Positions 9,554 through 18,948 of a DNA stretch of 64,000 nucleotides are shown here, piece by piece. The notes under the pieces were generated by a model. The model had not been told where the DNA came from. It worked only from the letters and a program-made list of their open reading frames with translations, and searched no databases. The stretch covers positions 62,001-126,000 of the forward strand of contig NZ_KV786241.1 of the NCBI RefSeq assembly GCF_001806875.1. The letters are read 5' to 3'. The stretch is from Corynebacterium sp. HMSC29G08 (GTDB taxonomy: Bacteria; Actinomycetota; Actinomycetes; Mycobacteriales; Mycobacteriaceae). The first letter of the stretch is position 1. Each line of letters begins with the position of its first letter. The position numbers were made by a program, and so were the translations under genes.

Positions 9554-9949
9554 GTGTCTCTATCTGAGCAAGAACAGCAAATGCTGCGCGAAATTGAGAA
9601 GTCGCTCCTCGCGGATGACCCGAGGTTTGTTAGTAGCGTGGCCCGTGAATCCGGCTTTTCGGATGCACCGCGAGGCGGCCAGCTGACGTTGCGAAGCATC
9701 GCGCTGCTGGTGTTTGGCATTGTGCTGCTGCTTGGTGGCGTTGCTTTGGCGTCCCTATCCACGTGGGCCATATTGATTAGCGTGGTTGGCTTCGGTGTCA
9801 TGATGGCCGGTGGCGTCATGGCCTTGCGGGCGCCTGCGTCCCCGTCCCGTGGGCCCCGGCCGGCGGCAGGTGGGCAGCGCTCCCGCTCTGCCCGCAGTGT
9901 GAATATGGAGGAAAACTTCCGTCGCCGATTCCAGAATCCTGACGCCTAG
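9554..9949 (+). CDS. DUF3040 membrane protein
   Basis: 131-aa protein. The N-terminus MSLSEQEQQMLREIEKSLLADDPRF is the DUF3040 signature. Two hydrophobic helices follow (about residues 52-70 and 74-93), then a basic, Arg/Pro-rich tail. The function is unknown. Families of this type are commonly found just upstream of mraZ in Actinobacteria, as here. The start is GTG with only a weak AAAGAG upstream. A strong intrinsic terminator closes the transcript. Confidence 0.85.
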   Translation: MSLSEQEQQMLREIEKSLLADDPRFVSSVARESGFSDAPRGGQLTLRSIALLVFGIVLLLGGVALASLSTWAILISVVGFGVMMAGGVMALRAPASPSRGPRPAAGGQRSRSARSVNMEENFRRRFQNPDA

Positions 9950-9968
9950 CCGGTAGCGGTTTTCTACG

Positions 9969-9997
9969 CGCCCTTCCATTTTGGAAGGGCGTTTTTT
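9969..9997 (+). terminator. Intrinsic terminator after the DUF3040 gene
   Basis: Perfect 9-bp stem CGCCCTTCC/GGAAGGGCG with a 5-nt loop, followed by TTTTTT. It lies 20 bp after the DUF3040 stop and isolates this gene from the mraZ operon. Confidence 0.92.
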
Positions 9998-10002
9998 CGT
10001 GT

Positions 10003-10039
10003 CCCACTTCGCCCCATCTGAAGCCCCCACTTTGCCCCA
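10003..10039 (-). promoter_or_regulatory. Distal cluster of MraZ-type repeats (minus strand)
   Basis: Read on the minus strand this segment contains four TGGG cores arranged as two pairs, each pair with exactly 10-bp spacing (cores at 10039-10036 and 10029-10026; 10016-10013 and 10006-10003). E. coli MraZ binds TGGGN direct repeats separated by 5 nt, the same 10-bp period. The cluster lies about 340 bp upstream of mraZ and in inverted orientation relative to the proximal cluster. A role in autoregulation is inferred. Confidence 0.5.
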
Positions 10040-10163
10040 CTAGAGCCTGGTTTGGGTCCTGTCTGCCTCCATGGTGCGTGTTTTGTCTGGTTTGAGGGGT
10101 GGTGGAGATGTGGGAGTCGTGAAGCAAAGTGCCCTAAATCTACGTAAGTGACACATGTGACGA

Positions 10164-10169
10164 TAGAAT
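10164..10169 (+). promoter_or_regulatory. Candidate -10 element of the mraZ operon
   Basis: TAGAAT is a perfect fit to TANANT. It follows a short CACATGTG palindrome (10152-10159). Use of this promoter would give a leader of about 200 nt containing the proximal MraZ repeats. No convincing -35 hexamer was seen. Confidence 0.35.
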
Positions 10170-10245
10170 TTCCACAAAATCCCCACCCTCTTAACCTGCA
10201 GAAATAGGTATTTTTCGCAGTATTTTGGCTCGCGATGTGGCGTTT

Positions 10246-10270
10246 GTGGGGCAAAGTGGGTTAAAGTGGG
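10246..10270 (+). promoter_or_regulatory. Proximal MraZ box (three GTGGG repeats)
   Basis: GTGGG occurs at 10246, 10256 and 10266, an exact 10-bp period; the last two copies are embedded in AAAGTGGG. This is the operator architecture known for MraZ, placed 110 bp before the mraZ start codon. The rest of the 430-bp gap between 9950 and 10379 contains no plausible gene. Confidence 0.7.
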
Positions 10271-10379
10271 GCACAGCGGAGAATCGTGGTGGTCGCCTTG
10301 ACTACGTGTCCACCAGGAATCGAAGCCACAGAAAACTGCATAAGCCAATGTCAGAAAGTGAAGGAAGGTAGGTCGCCGG

Positions 10380-10814
10380 ATGTTTCTGGGAACCTACACT
10401 CCCAAGCTCGACGACAAGGGGCGCCTGACACTGCCCGCGAAGTTCCGTGAGGAGCTGGCGGACGGGTTGATGGTGACCAAGGGGCAAGACCACTCGCTAG
10501 CGGTCTTTCCTCGCGAGGAGTTCGCACAACGTGCCCGCAAGGCTGCGGCGGCTTCTCGTACGAACCCGAAGGCGCGCGCGTTTATCCGAAATCTGGCTGC
10601 CAGTGCGGATGAGCAAACGCTTGATGGTTCCGGTCGCATCACGTTGTCGCCGACGCACCGTGAGTACGCAGGCCTGACTAAGGAGTGCGTGGTCATTGGC
10701 TCGGTTGATTTTCTGGAGATCTGGGACGCAGAGTCCTGGGCCGCATACCAACAAGAAACTGAAGCCGCTTTCTCAGCGGCGGATGATGACGACATTCTCT
10801 CCGGTCTGCTCTAG
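10380..10814 (+). CDS. mraZ: Transcriptional regulator MraZ
   Basis: 144-aa protein with two SpoVT/AbrB-like swapped-hairpin domains. The first is [26 protein letters not shown], the second [20 protein letters not shown], each carrying the DxxGR turn. MraZ is a ring-forming DNA-binding protein that represses or tunes the dcw operon in other bacteria. It is the first gene of the division and cell-wall cluster. Purine-rich AAGGAAGG lies 11 nt and GGTAGG 7 nt before the ATG. Operator-like GTGGG repeats stand upstream, so autoregulation is likely. Confidence 0.95.
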   Translation: MFLGTYTPKLDDKGRLTLPAKFREELADGLMVTKGQDHSLAVFPREEFAQRARKAAAASRTNPKARAFIRNLAASADEQTLDGSGRITLSPTHREYAGLTKECVVIGSVDFLEIWDAESWAAYQQETEAAFSAADDDDILSGLL

Positions 10815-10834
10815 GGACTGACTACCCCTAACAC

Positions 10835-10990
10835 AGCAGGCACTGACTACTGACGGAGAGCGTGTACGGACTCTGTCCGGGGCGCGAGCTCCTCTGGTGT
10901 ACTTCCCCGACATCAGAGCGGCCGCCCCGGACAGGGCTCTACTCGCTCCCCGCAAGGGCAACTCTTCGACACATCTACACATGCGCAGCA
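10835..10990 (+). ncRNA. Structured leader upstream of rsmH (candidate mraW RNA motif)
   Basis: The 195-bp gap between mraZ and rsmH contains a perfect 12-bp inverted repeat, CTGTCCGGGGCG (10873-10884) and its complement (10923-10934), enclosing 38 nt with internal complementarity (CCTCTGG/ CAGAG-type). A conserved 'mraW RNA motif' is known upstream of rsmH/mraW in Actinobacteria and is thought to be a cis-regulatory RNA. The position and the strong stem agree, but I cannot verify a match to its covariance model. Boundaries are approximate. Confidence 0.5.
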
Positions 10991-11009
10991 GGGCAAAGGG
11001 GTGGCACCC

Positions 11010-12023
11010 ATGGATTACGCAATTGAGGCGAACCACGGTCACGTCCCTGTTATGCGTGATCGCATGGCGGAGCTTCTCGCGCCGGCAGTGGAGAAGTTCG
11101 GTTCCCAAGCGGTGATTGTGGACGGCACGTTGGGCGCCGGTGGCCATACCGAGCATTTCCTGACAGTGTTCCCAAACGCTCGCGTGATTGGCGTTGACCG
11201 TGATCCGCTGGCGCTTGCGCAGGCTACGAAACGCTTAGAGCCGTTCGGTGCTCGCTTCACGCCGCTGCAGGCGCGCTTTGACCAGGTCACTGGGCCGATC
11301 ATGGGCGGCGACGGCGACGTCTTCGATATTGTACGCGAAGTTGGCGTGGCTGGCGCGCTCTATGACCTCGGCGTGTCGTCGATGCAGTTGGACCAGGAAG
11401 AGCGCGGCTTTGCGTACAAAGTGGACGCGCCGCTGGACATGCGCATGGATCCGACGCAGGGAATTACAGCTGCGGAGGTCCTCAACACCTACTCCCACGG
11501 TGAGATCGCCCGCATTTTGAAGACGTATGGCGACGAGCGCTTTGCGGGAAAAATCGCCTCCGCAATTGTCAAAGAGCGCGAGCGTGAGCCGTTTAGCCGC
11601 AGTGGGCGCTTAGTGGAGTTGTTGTATGCGACGATCCCAGCGGCGTCTCGGCGCACTGGCGGACACCCGGCGAAGCGCACGTTCCAGGCGCTGCGCGTTG
11701 AGGTGAACCGTGAGCTTGAAGCGGTGGAGAACGTCGTGCCGGTGATTACGGATCTGCTTGGCGTAAGCGGACGTGTGGTGTTCATGAGCTACCAGAGCTT
11801 GGAAGACAAGATCATCAAATCCGCGTTTGCGGAGCTGACCACGTCGAAGACCCCACCGGGATTGCCGATGGATCTTCCTGGCACCGCGCCGAAGTTCAAG
11901 CTTGTGACCCACGGTGCCGAGAAGGCGTCGCAGGCCGAGATTGATGAAAACCCACGCGCTGCCCCGGTGCGGGTGCGTGGCATTGAGAAACTCCCAACCG
12001 ATAACCCGAACGAAGGACAGTGA
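11010..12023 (+). CDS. rsmH: 16S rRNA (cytosine(1402)-N4)-methyltransferase
   Basis: S-adenosylmethionine-dependent methyltransferase (formerly MraW), 337 aa. It modifies C1402 in the decoding centre of the small subunit. N-terminal [12 protein letters not shown] and the SAM-binding loop [15 protein letters not shown] are typical, followed by [10 protein letters not shown] and [20 protein letters not shown] 11010 was chosen over GTG 11001 because AAAGGGG ends 8 nt upstream. It is the second gene of the dcw operon and ends 4 nt before the FtsL-like gene. Confidence 0.95.
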   Translation: MDYAIEANHGHVPVMRDRMAELLAPAVEKFGSQAVIVDGTLGAGGHTEHFLTVFPNARVIGVDRDPLALAQATKRLEPFGARFTPLQARFDQVTGPIMGGDGDVFDIVREVGVAGALYDLGVSSMQLDQEERGFAYKVDAPLDMRMDPTQGITAAEVLNTYSHGEIARILKTYGDERFAGKIASAIVKEREREPFSRSGRLVELLYATIPAASRRTGGHPAKRTFQALRVEVNRELEAVENVVPVITDLLGVSGRVVFMSYQSLEDKIIKSAFAELTTSKTPPGLPMDLPGTAPKFKLVTHGAEKASQAEIDENPRAAPVRVRGIEKLPTDNPNEGQ

Positions 12024-12027
12024 GACC

Positions 12028-12732
12028 ATGGCAGTGAAAACCCGCACAGCTGCAACTGTGTACACGCCCACGCGCACGCCGCGTACCTCGCCTGACACCC
12101 GTCCGGGTCTGCACCCGAATGCGCGCCCGAATGTGCGCCCGCATGTGCCGCATCAGAAGTCGCGCAGCGGCCGCCTCGGTTCGCAGCAAGTGGTGTCTGT
12201 CCGTGGTCGCAGGGTGGCCACGGCGGCGAAGCAGAAGACTGCGTTAGGCAAGGTTGGCGGCTTGACGGTTGTGCTGCTTGTTATCGGGGTGACCATTGCG
12301 ATGCTGCTGTCTGGCCTATCCACGGCACAGACGTTTACCATCCAGCAGCTGCAGTCCCAGGAGCGTCAGCTGGCCAATGAGGTTGAATCCCTCAACCGGA
12401 ATCTGGAGGACCTGCGTTCTTCTGCGGAGTTCACTCAGCGCGCGACAGAGAAGGGCATGGTGGTTGCGAGCCAGCCCGGTATTGTTGCCATGCTTGACGA
12501 CGGTCGCATTGAGCACCGCCGCGACTTCAACCCGGAGTCCGTGGCCAAGCTTGTAGACGTCAACGGCGCTCCAACCCGCGCAAACCGTGCAAGCAGTGAT
12601 GAGAAGGCAACCGCTGAGCTTGGGGATAACTTGGCGCAGGTCCCAGGCGGCAACGTGGTGGGCGAAGCCCCTGCCGCTGCTGAGTTGGCAAACCTGGCGC
12701 CGTACCAGCCGAACGTTCCCGCCGCGTTCTAG
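12028..12732 (+). CDS. ftsL: FtsL-like cell-division membrane protein
   Basis: 234-aa single-pass protein. The cytoplasmic N-terminus (about 75 residues) is basic and rich in Thr, Pro and Arg. One transmembrane helix follows (about residues 77-98, GGLTVVLLVIGVTIAMLLSG), then a heptad-like segment QLQSQERQLANEVESLNRNLEDLRSS and a low-complexity tail. The topology and its place between rsmH and ftsI are those of FtsL, which forms the divisome subcomplex with FtsQ/FtsB and activates FtsWI. Sequence conservation in this family is low, so identification rests mostly on position and architecture. GAAGGA lies 10 nt before the ATG. Confidence 0.8.
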   Translation: MAVKTRTAATVYTPTRTPRTSPDTRPGLHPNARPNVRPHVPHQKSRSGRLGSQQVVSVRGRRVATAAKQKTALGKVGGLTVVLLVIGVTIAMLLSGLSTAQTFTIQQLQSQERQLANEVESLNRNLEDLRSSAEFTQRATEKGMVVASQPGIVAMLDDGRIEHRRDFNPESVAKLVDVNGAPTRANRASSDEKATAELGDNLAQVPGGNVVGEAPAAAELANLAPYQPNVPAAF

Positions 12733-12813
12733 CGCGTGGTGCGCGAACTTGTACTTGCCAAGGTGCAAGATGGATGGGAACGAGCAGCAAACAGAGGTAG
12801 GTGAGGTTTCGGC

Positions 12814-14745
12814 GTGGGCAAACATCCGCAGCCGGTACGGCAATCCCACATTACAAACCGCCGCGCCTCAGGGCTTGCGGTGGCGTTTCTCGTTGTAGCT
12901 GCACTTTTGGTAGGCCGCCTGTTTTGGGTGCAGGTGGTGTGGGGCCCGGAGCTTCGCGTCCAGGCTGCTGACCAGCGCACCCGTACGTATGACGATGTTG
13001 CGCGTCGCGGCGAGATCACTGACCGTGAGGGCAAGCGTTTGGCCTACACCATGCAGGCACGCTCGCTGACGGTTTCGCCGATAATGCTGCGCAAAGAGAT
13101 CCAGGAGCAGCAGGAACTGAAGCTGCGCGTAGAGGGTTTGTCTAGGGAAGACATCGCCGCCCAGATTGATGCGCGTGTTGAAGATGTGCTGCGCACCATG
13201 GCCAACGAGATTCCGGTCATGATTGCGGAAGGCAAGCCGGAGACGGACCGAAGCATTGATGACGGAGGCAACCGTACCGTTGGCAACGTTTCTGCCCGCG
13301 AGATCCTAGACAAGCTCAAAGCTGATACCCACTATGAGGTGTTGGTGCGCAACGTGGATCCAGATGTGGCCGCGAAGGTTGCCAAGAGCTTCCACGGCGT
13401 GGCGGCAGACCACCAGGACATCCGCCAGTACCCGAATGGTGCGATTGGTGAGAACATTTTTGGCAAGGTTGGCATGGACGGCCACGGCCAGTTCGGTCTG
13501 GAGGCCTCCAGTGACGCGGTCTTGACTGGTATTAACGGCAGCTCTACGGAGGATGTCTCCGCTGACGGCCTTGCTATCCCAGGCAGTCTTCGCGACGTTG
13601 TTCCGGCGGTTGACGGCGCGGATATCCAGCTGACCATTGACTTGGATCTACAGACCTTTGTCCAGCAGACCCTTGAGCAGGCGAAGGCGAACTCGCTGGC
13701 CAAGAGTGGCCAGGCAGTGGTGCTGGATGCGCACACGGGGGAGGTGCTGGCAATGGCTAACACGGACACGATTGACCCGAACGGGAACTTGGAAAAGCAG
13801 TTGAAGGAGGGCCGGGACTTTGACAACACGTCAATCTCGCACCCCTTTGAGCCGGGTTCTGTGGCGAAAGTAATCACCGCTGCCGCAGCGCTTGAAGAGG
13901 GCTTGACTGACCCGTATGAGGTCCACCAGGTGCCAGGCTTTATCGAGATGGCAGGCGTTCGTGTGAACGACGCCTGGTCCCACGACGTTGCGCCGTACAC
14001 CACGGCAGGCATCTTTGGTAAGTCCTCCAACGTGGGCACGCTGCAGCTTGCACAACGACTGGGTGAAGACCGCTACTGGGATTACGTGCGCCGCTTTGGC
14101 ATTGGCCAGACCACCGGCATTGAGTTGCCGAACGAGTCTGATGGTCTGTTGCCGGTGCGCGAGCAGTGGTCGGGCGGTACGTTTGCCAACCTGCCTATTG
14201 GACAGGGTATGAGCTGGACCGCGTTGCAGATGGCGGGGGTCTATCAGGCCTTGGCTAACGGTGGCGAGCGTATTGAGCCGCGCATTATTGCTAAAGTCAC
14301 TGGCCCGGATGGGGAGGAGATTCCGCAGCCGGAGCCGGAACGTGTACGTGTGGTCAGCGAGGAAACGGCGCGTACCACGGTGGATATGTTCCGTTCCGCG
14401 TTCCAGTCGGACCCAACTGGGATGCAGTCTGGTACCGCCCAGAACGCAGGCCTTGAGGGCTACCAGCTTGCGGGTAAGACCGGCACAGCACAGAAAGTAA
14501 ACCCGGATACCGGCGCATATTCCAACAGCGCGTTTTGGATCACGTTTGCCGGTATCGCTCCGGCAAATGATCCTCGTTTCGTTGTCGCCGTCATGCTGGA
14601 TGAGCCTCAGCGTGGTCCGCTCGAAGGTGGTGCTGGCGGCCAGTCGGTTGCACCGGTATTTACGCAGATTGCCAGCTGGTTGCTCAACCGGGAAAACATT
14701 CCGCCAAGCCCACACGCAGAGCCATTCCTGCTACAGGCACAGTAA
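12814..14745 (+). CDS. ftsI: Peptidoglycan transpeptidase FtsI (class B PBP)
   Basis: 643-aa septal penicillin-binding protein that crosslinks peptidoglycan together with FtsW. A short cytoplasmic tail and one membrane helix (about residues 20-38) precede the pedestal domain. The transpeptidase domain carries all three active-site motifs: SVAK (Ser349), SSN (404-406) and KTGTA (555-559). The GTG start has GGTAGGTGAGG 7 nt upstream. It sits between ftsL and murE in the canonical order. A long dimerisation region (about 80-230) is typical of corynebacterial and mycobacterial orthologues. Confidence 0.95.
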   Translation: MGKHPQPVRQSHITNRRASGLAVAFLVVAALLVGRLFWVQVVWGPELRVQAADQRTRTYDDVARRGEITDREGKRLAYTMQARSLTVSPIMLRKEIQEQQELKLRVEGLSREDIAAQIDARVEDVLRTMANEIPVMIAEGKPETDRSIDDGGNRTVGNVSAREILDKLKADTHYEVLVRNVDPDVAAKVAKSFHGVAADHQDIRQYPNGAIGENIFGKVGMDGHGQFGLEASSDAVLTGINGSSTEDVSADGLAIPGSLRDVVPAVDGADIQLTIDLDLQTFVQQTLEQAKANSLAKSGQAVVLDAHTGEVLAMANTDTIDPNGNLEKQLKEGRDFDNTSISHPFEPGSVAKVITAAAALEEGLTDPYEVHQVPGFIEMAGVRVNDAWSHDVAPYTTAGIFGKSSNVGTLQLAQRLGEDRYWDYVRRFGIGQTTGIELPNESDGLLPVREQWSGGTFANLPIGQGMSWTALQMAGVYQALANGGERIEPRIIAKVTGPDGEEIPQPEPERVRVVSEETARTTVDMFRSAFQSDPTGMQSGTAQNAGLEGYQLAGKTGTAQKVNPDTGAYSNSAFWITFAGIAPANDPRFVVAVMLDEPQRGPLEGGAGGQSVAPVFTQIASWLLNRENIPPSPHAEPFLLQAQ

Positions 14746-14760
14746 GAGAGAAAGGACACC

Positions 14761-16284
14761 ATGAACGCAGACAACGGGGCGACTATTCGCAGACTTGCCC
14801 AGCTGGCTCACGCTGAACTTGTCCACGCATCGAACGAAGACATGACGGTGACCTCTATCAGCCTGGATTCTTCCGCGGTGGAAGCCGGGGGCATCTTCGC
14901 GGCGCTTCCTGGCACCCGGGTACATGGCGCGAGCTACGCGGCTGATTCCAAGGCGAGTGCCTTGCTTACGGACGCCGACGGGCTCGCCATCATCCGCTCC
15001 ACCAATGACCCACGTCCGGTGCTTGTGGTTGACAACGTTCGCGCTGTGCTAGGCGAGGTTGCGGCTGAGGTGTACGGGTGGCCGTCGACAAGCATGAAGC
15101 TCATTGGGGTGACCGGAACCTCCGGCAAAACCACCACCACCTACATGCTGGAGCGCGGTTTAGCCGCCGCTGGCTGCAAGGTGGGGCTGATTGGGACGAC
15201 TGGCACGCGTATCGCGGGCGAGGATGTGCCGACGAAGCTGACCACACCAGAGGCGCCGAAGCTGCAAGAACTGTTTGCTCGGATGCGCGACGCTGGGGTG
15301 ACGCACGTGGTGATGGAGGTCTCCTCTCACGCGTTGATGCTGGGGCGTGTTGGCGGCACGCAGTTTGATGTGGCGGGCTTTACAAACCTGTCCCAGGACC
15401 ACCTGGATTTCCACTCCACGATGGAGGAGTATTTCGAGGCCAAGGCGCTGTTTTTTGACCCAAAGTCACCATATGCGGCCGATCAGTGCGTGATCTGTGT
15501 TGATGACCAGTGGGGCCTGAAGATGGCCGGCATTGCCAAGGATCCTGTGTTGGTGGGCACCCGCGGCCAGGACGGGGTGGACGTATCCGCACACCAGGAA
15601 AGCGTGGATGCCACCGGCGTGCAGCACATTGCGCTCGAGGTGCGCGGTGAGCCGCACACGCTGATGCTGCCCATGCCGGGCAAGTTCAACGTGGCAAATG
15701 CGGCGCTGGCGGTAGCACTGGCAACGGAAGTTGGTGTGGACGCAGAGGCGTTCATCCAGGGCTTGTCCGGTGCGAGCGTGCCTGGGCGTATGGAGCCGAT
15801 TGATTGCGGCCAAGAGTTCGTGGCCGTGGTGGATTACGCACACAAGCCGGCGGCGATTGCCGCGGTGCTTGAGACGTTGCGCGGCCAGGTCAGTGGGCGA
15901 GTGGGCATTGTGGTCGGTGCGGGTGGTGACCGTGACGCTTCGAAACGCGCGGTGATGGGCGCGGAGTCCGCCAAGGGGGCGGATATGGTGATTGTTACTG
16001 ATGACAACCCGCGTACCGAGGATCCTGCCGCGATCCGCGCCGCCGTGCTGGAAGGCGCGCGTGAGGCAGACGGGCGAGCCCGGGAGATCCGGGAAGTAGC
16101 CGGACGTGCGGAGGCGATTAACCAGCTTGTCGCGTGGGCGCAGCCGGGCGATGCCATCATTGCCGTTGGTAAAGGTCACGAGGTTGGACAGATCATCGGG
16201 GAGACCACCCACCATTTTGATGACCGTGAGGAAATGCGCCGTGCACTAACTGCGCGCATGGGCGCCAGTGAGGAGATGGATTAA
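14761..16284 (+). CDS. murE: UDP-MurNAc-tripeptide synthetase MurE
   Basis: Cytoplasmic ATP-dependent ligase, 507 aa, that adds the third amino acid of the stem peptide to UDP-MurNAc-L-Ala-D-Glu. The P-loop is GTSGKTT (119-125). The substrate-recognition motif DNPR (415-418) indicates meso-diaminopimelate rather than lysine as substrate, in agreement with the wall chemistry of Corynebacterium. AAAGGA stands 4 nt before the ATG. Its stop codon is directly followed by the GTG of murF. Confidence 0.96.
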   Translation: MNADNGATIRRLAQLAHAELVHASNEDMTVTSISLDSSAVEAGGIFAALPGTRVHGASYAADSKASALLTDADGLAIIRSTNDPRPVLVVDNVRAVLGEVAAEVYGWPSTSMKLIGVTGTSGKTTTTYMLERGLAAAGCKVGLIGTTGTRIAGEDVPTKLTTPEAPKLQELFARMRDAGVTHVVMEVSSHALMLGRVGGTQFDVAGFTNLSQDHLDFHSTMEEYFEAKALFFDPKSPYAADQCVICVDDQWGLKMAGIAKDPVLVGTRGQDGVDVSAHQESVDATGVQHIALEVRGEPHTLMLPMPGKFNVANAALAVALATEVGVDAEAFIQGLSGASVPGRMEPIDCGQEFVAVVDYAHKPAAIAAVLETLRGQVSGRVGIVVGAGGDRDASKRAVMGAESAKGADMVIVTDDNPRTEDPAAIRAAVLEGAREADGRAREIREVAGRAEAINQLVAWAQPGDAIIAVGKGHEVGQIIGETTHHFDDREEMRRALTARMGASEEMD

Positions 16285-17826
16285 GTGATACCGCTTACTT
16301 TGGAGCGCATCGCCGAAATCACCGGCGGGCGCCTCAGCCCGGAGGCAGACCCTAAAACCCAGGTCACAAGCTTTGTGGAGTTTGATTCCCGCAAGATCAC
16401 CCCGGGTGGGTTGTTCATTGCGTTGCCGGGCTCGCGTGTCGACGGCCACGATTTCGTCCCCAAAGCCATCGAGCAGGGAGCTGCCGCCGCGCTTGTGACG
16501 AAGGAAGTGTCGGCGCCTGCGATCATTGTGAACAAAGTGCCGCCGAAGGAAGGCGACAACTCTGACTTGGCTGTCAATGATCCGGATGGCTCTGCCGCGG
16601 GTGTTGTTGCGGGCATGACAGCGCTGGCTGCGTACGTGGCGCGTGAGCTAAGCATCAACCACGGGCTGACCATTGCAGGCATTACGGGCTCTGCGGGCAA
16701 GACCTCTACGAAGGATTTGATTGCCGCGGTGCTGTCGCGCGCGGGCGAAACAGTTGCCCCGCCGGGATCTTTCAACAATGAGATCGGACATCCGTACACG
16801 GTGCTGCGATGCAGCGAAGATACAGACTTTTTGGTCGCTGAAATGTCAGCTCGTGGCATCGGCCACATTGCGCACCTAGCAAAGATCGCGCCGCCGAAGA
16901 TTGGCGTGGTGCTCAACGTCGGTTCCGCCCACTTGGGTGAGTTCGGCTCGCGGGAAAACATCGCGCTTGCTAAAGGAGAGCTGGTGGAGTCCTTGCCAGC
17001 GGCCGCGGACGGGGGAGTGGCGGTGCTCAACGCGGATGATGATTTGGTTTCCGCAATGCGCACGCGAACCCAGGCCCGCGTGGTCACGTTTTCCGCCGAA
17101 GGCAAGAAAGACGCGCAGTATTACGCCACAAATGTCACGCTAGATGAGCTGGCGCGCGCAACGTTTACCATGCACACTCCGAACGCTAAACCGCAGCAGG
17201 TGCGGTTGAACGTGTTTGGCGCGCACCAGGTGTCCAATGCCCTTGCCGCCGCCGCGGTGGGTGTGGAGTCCGGTATGGATCCAGCCGTGGTGGCCCAGGC
17301 GCTGAGCCAGGCGCACTCTGTTTCCGTTGCGCGCATGGACGTAGGTACGCGCCCAGACGGCGTTACCGTGATCAATGACGCGTACAACGCCAATCCGGAA
17401 TCCATGCGGGCGGCCATTGCCGCGCTTGGCTTTACCGCCGCGGCACGCCCGGGTGTGCGCTCTATCGCGGTGCTCGGCGAGATGGCAGAGTTGGGCGGGT
17501 CTTCTACAGAAGAACACGCTGAGCTTGCAGATGAGCTCGCCCGCTACCGGGTAACGCACCTGGTCACAGTGGGTTTTAACGATGCTACGGATGCACTGGC
17601 AACGCGTGCGGTGGAACACGGCATTGATACCCAGCAGGTGGCGGATGCAGATGAGGCGGCGGAGGTCGTTGAAAAGCTTATCGCTCAACCACCTGCTGGT
17701 GTGGAGGGCTGGGCGCAGCTGCACCACCGTGATGTTGTGCTGGTCAAGGCTTCGAATGCGCTTCGGCTATGGGTAGTGGCAGAGCGGCTGATGCCGGGCA
17801 ATACCCTTAAGAGTGACAAACGTTAG
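16285..17826 (+). CDS. murF: UDP-MurNAc-pentapeptide synthetase MurF
   Basis: 513-aa ligase adding D-Ala-D-Ala to the UDP-MurNAc tripeptide, the last cytoplasmic step of stem-peptide assembly. The ATP-binding motif is GSAGKTST (135-142). The central domain has FNNEIGHPYTVL and the C-terminal ligase domain has NDAYNANPESM. The GTG start touches the murE stop codon, and the ribosome-binding sequence GAGGAG lies inside murE, so translation is coupled. No ddl gene is seen in this cluster. Confidence 0.95.
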   Translation: MIPLTLERIAEITGGRLSPEADPKTQVTSFVEFDSRKITPGGLFIALPGSRVDGHDFVPKAIEQGAAAALVTKEVSAPAIIVNKVPPKEGDNSDLAVNDPDGSAAGVVAGMTALAAYVARELSINHGLTIAGITGSAGKTSTKDLIAAVLSRAGETVAPPGSFNNEIGHPYTVLRCSEDTDFLVAEMSARGIGHIAHLAKIAPPKIGVVLNVGSAHLGEFGSRENIALAKGELVESLPAAADGGVAVLNADDDLVSAMRTRTQARVVTFSAEGKKDAQYYATNVTLDELARATFTMHTPNAKPQQVRLNVFGAHQVSNALAAAAVGVESGMDPAVVAQALSQAHSVSVARMDVGTRPDGVTVINDAYNANPESMRAAIAALGFTAAARPGVRSIAVLGEMAELGGSSTEEHAELADELARYRVTHLVTVGFNDATDALATRAVEHGIDTQQVADADEAAEVVEKLIAQPPAGVEGWAQLHHRDVVLVKASNALRLWVVAERLMPGNTLKSDKR

Positions 17827-17841
17827 GCACTGAGGAGAGTC

Positions 17842-18948
17842 ATGATCCAACTCATCATCGCCGGGATTGTTAGCTTCCTGGTGGCGATTTTCACCACCCC
17901 AGTGCTCATCCGGTATTTCCACCGCCGTGAGATGGGCCAGGAGATTCGTGAGGACGGCCCACAGTGGCACGCTAAGAAGCGTGGCACACCCACTATGGGC
18001 GGCCTGGCAATCTTGCTGGGTATCACTGTGGGCTACGTGGTGAGTGCCTTGTATGCGATTGCCGGCGGGCACGCAGGTTTCACGGCTTCTGGTTTGATTG
18101 TGTTAGCGCTGACCCTCTCGCTTGGCCTGGTGGGCTTTGCTGATGATGGCATCAAAATTTTCTTCAAGCGCAACCTGGGTTTGAACAAAACCGCGAAGCT
18201 GGTCGCACAGTTGGCCATCGCGATCGTTTTCGGTTTGCTGATTACACGCTTCCCTAATGAGGCAGGTCTGACGCCTGGCTCCACGTTTTTGTCTCTGACT
18301 CGGGATGTTGAGACCATCGACATTGCCGTGGGCGGGGGAGTGTTGGGCATCATCTTGTTTTTGGTATTCATTTACCTGCTGTTGGCGGCGTGGTCGAACG
18401 CAGTGAACCTGACTGACGGTTTGGATGGTTTGGCTGCAGGTACCACCGCCTTGGTGATGGCGGCCTACACGTTTATTACGTTCTGGCAGTTCCGCAACTC
18501 CTGCGAGGCTGCCGCGGCCGCTGGCTGCTACTCGGTGCGTGACCCGCTGGAGCTGGCTGTGCTGGCTGTGTCTGGGTTTGGCGCCTGCGTGGGCTTTTTG
18601 TGGTGGAATGCGGCGCCGGCCAAGATTTTCATGGGGGATACAGGTTCGTTGGCACTTGGCGGTCTGGTTGCCGGGCTGTCGGTAACTTCGCGCACGGAGC
18701 TTTTGATGGTGATCATCGGCGCGCTATTTGTTATTGAGGCTGCGTCTGTTGTCATCCAGGTGGCGTCCTTTAAGACCACCGGTAAGCGCGTGTTCCGTAT
18801 GAGCCCGTTCCACCACCACTTTGAGCAGGGCGGCTGGCCGGAGACCACAGTTGTGATTCGTTTCTGGTTGATCTCTGGCATGGCCGTGGCCACTGGTTTA
18901 GCGGTGTTCTACTCAGAGTGGCTGTTCCAGATTGGTGTGTCGCTGTGA
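17842..18948 (+). CDS. mraY: Phospho-MurNAc-pentapeptide transferase MraY
   Basis: Polytopic membrane enzyme, 368 aa, that transfers phospho-MurNAc-pentapeptide to undecaprenyl phosphate to give lipid I. About ten hydrophobic helices are visible. The Mg-binding and catalytic loops are [20 protein letters not shown] and [11 protein letters not shown], and the histidine loop is [20 protein letters not shown] precedes the ATG by 4 nt. Its TGA overlaps the GTG of murD. Confidence 0.96.
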   Translation: MIQLIIAGIVSFLVAIFTTPVLIRYFHRREMGQEIREDGPQWHAKKRGTPTMGGLAILLGITVGYVVSALYAIAGGHAGFTASGLIVLALTLSLGLVGFADDGIKIFFKRNLGLNKTAKLVAQLAIAIVFGLLITRFPNEAGLTPGSTFLSLTRDVETIDIAVGGGVLGIILFLVFIYLLLAAWSNAVNLTDGLDGLAAGTTALVMAAYTFITFWQFRNSCEAAAAAGCYSVRDPLELAVLAVSGFGACVGFLWWNAAPAKIFMGDTGSLALGGLVAGLSVTSRTELLMVIIGALFVIEAASVVIQVASFKTTGKRVFRMSPFHHHFEQGGWPETTVVIRFWLISGMAVATGLAVFYSEWLFQIGVSL

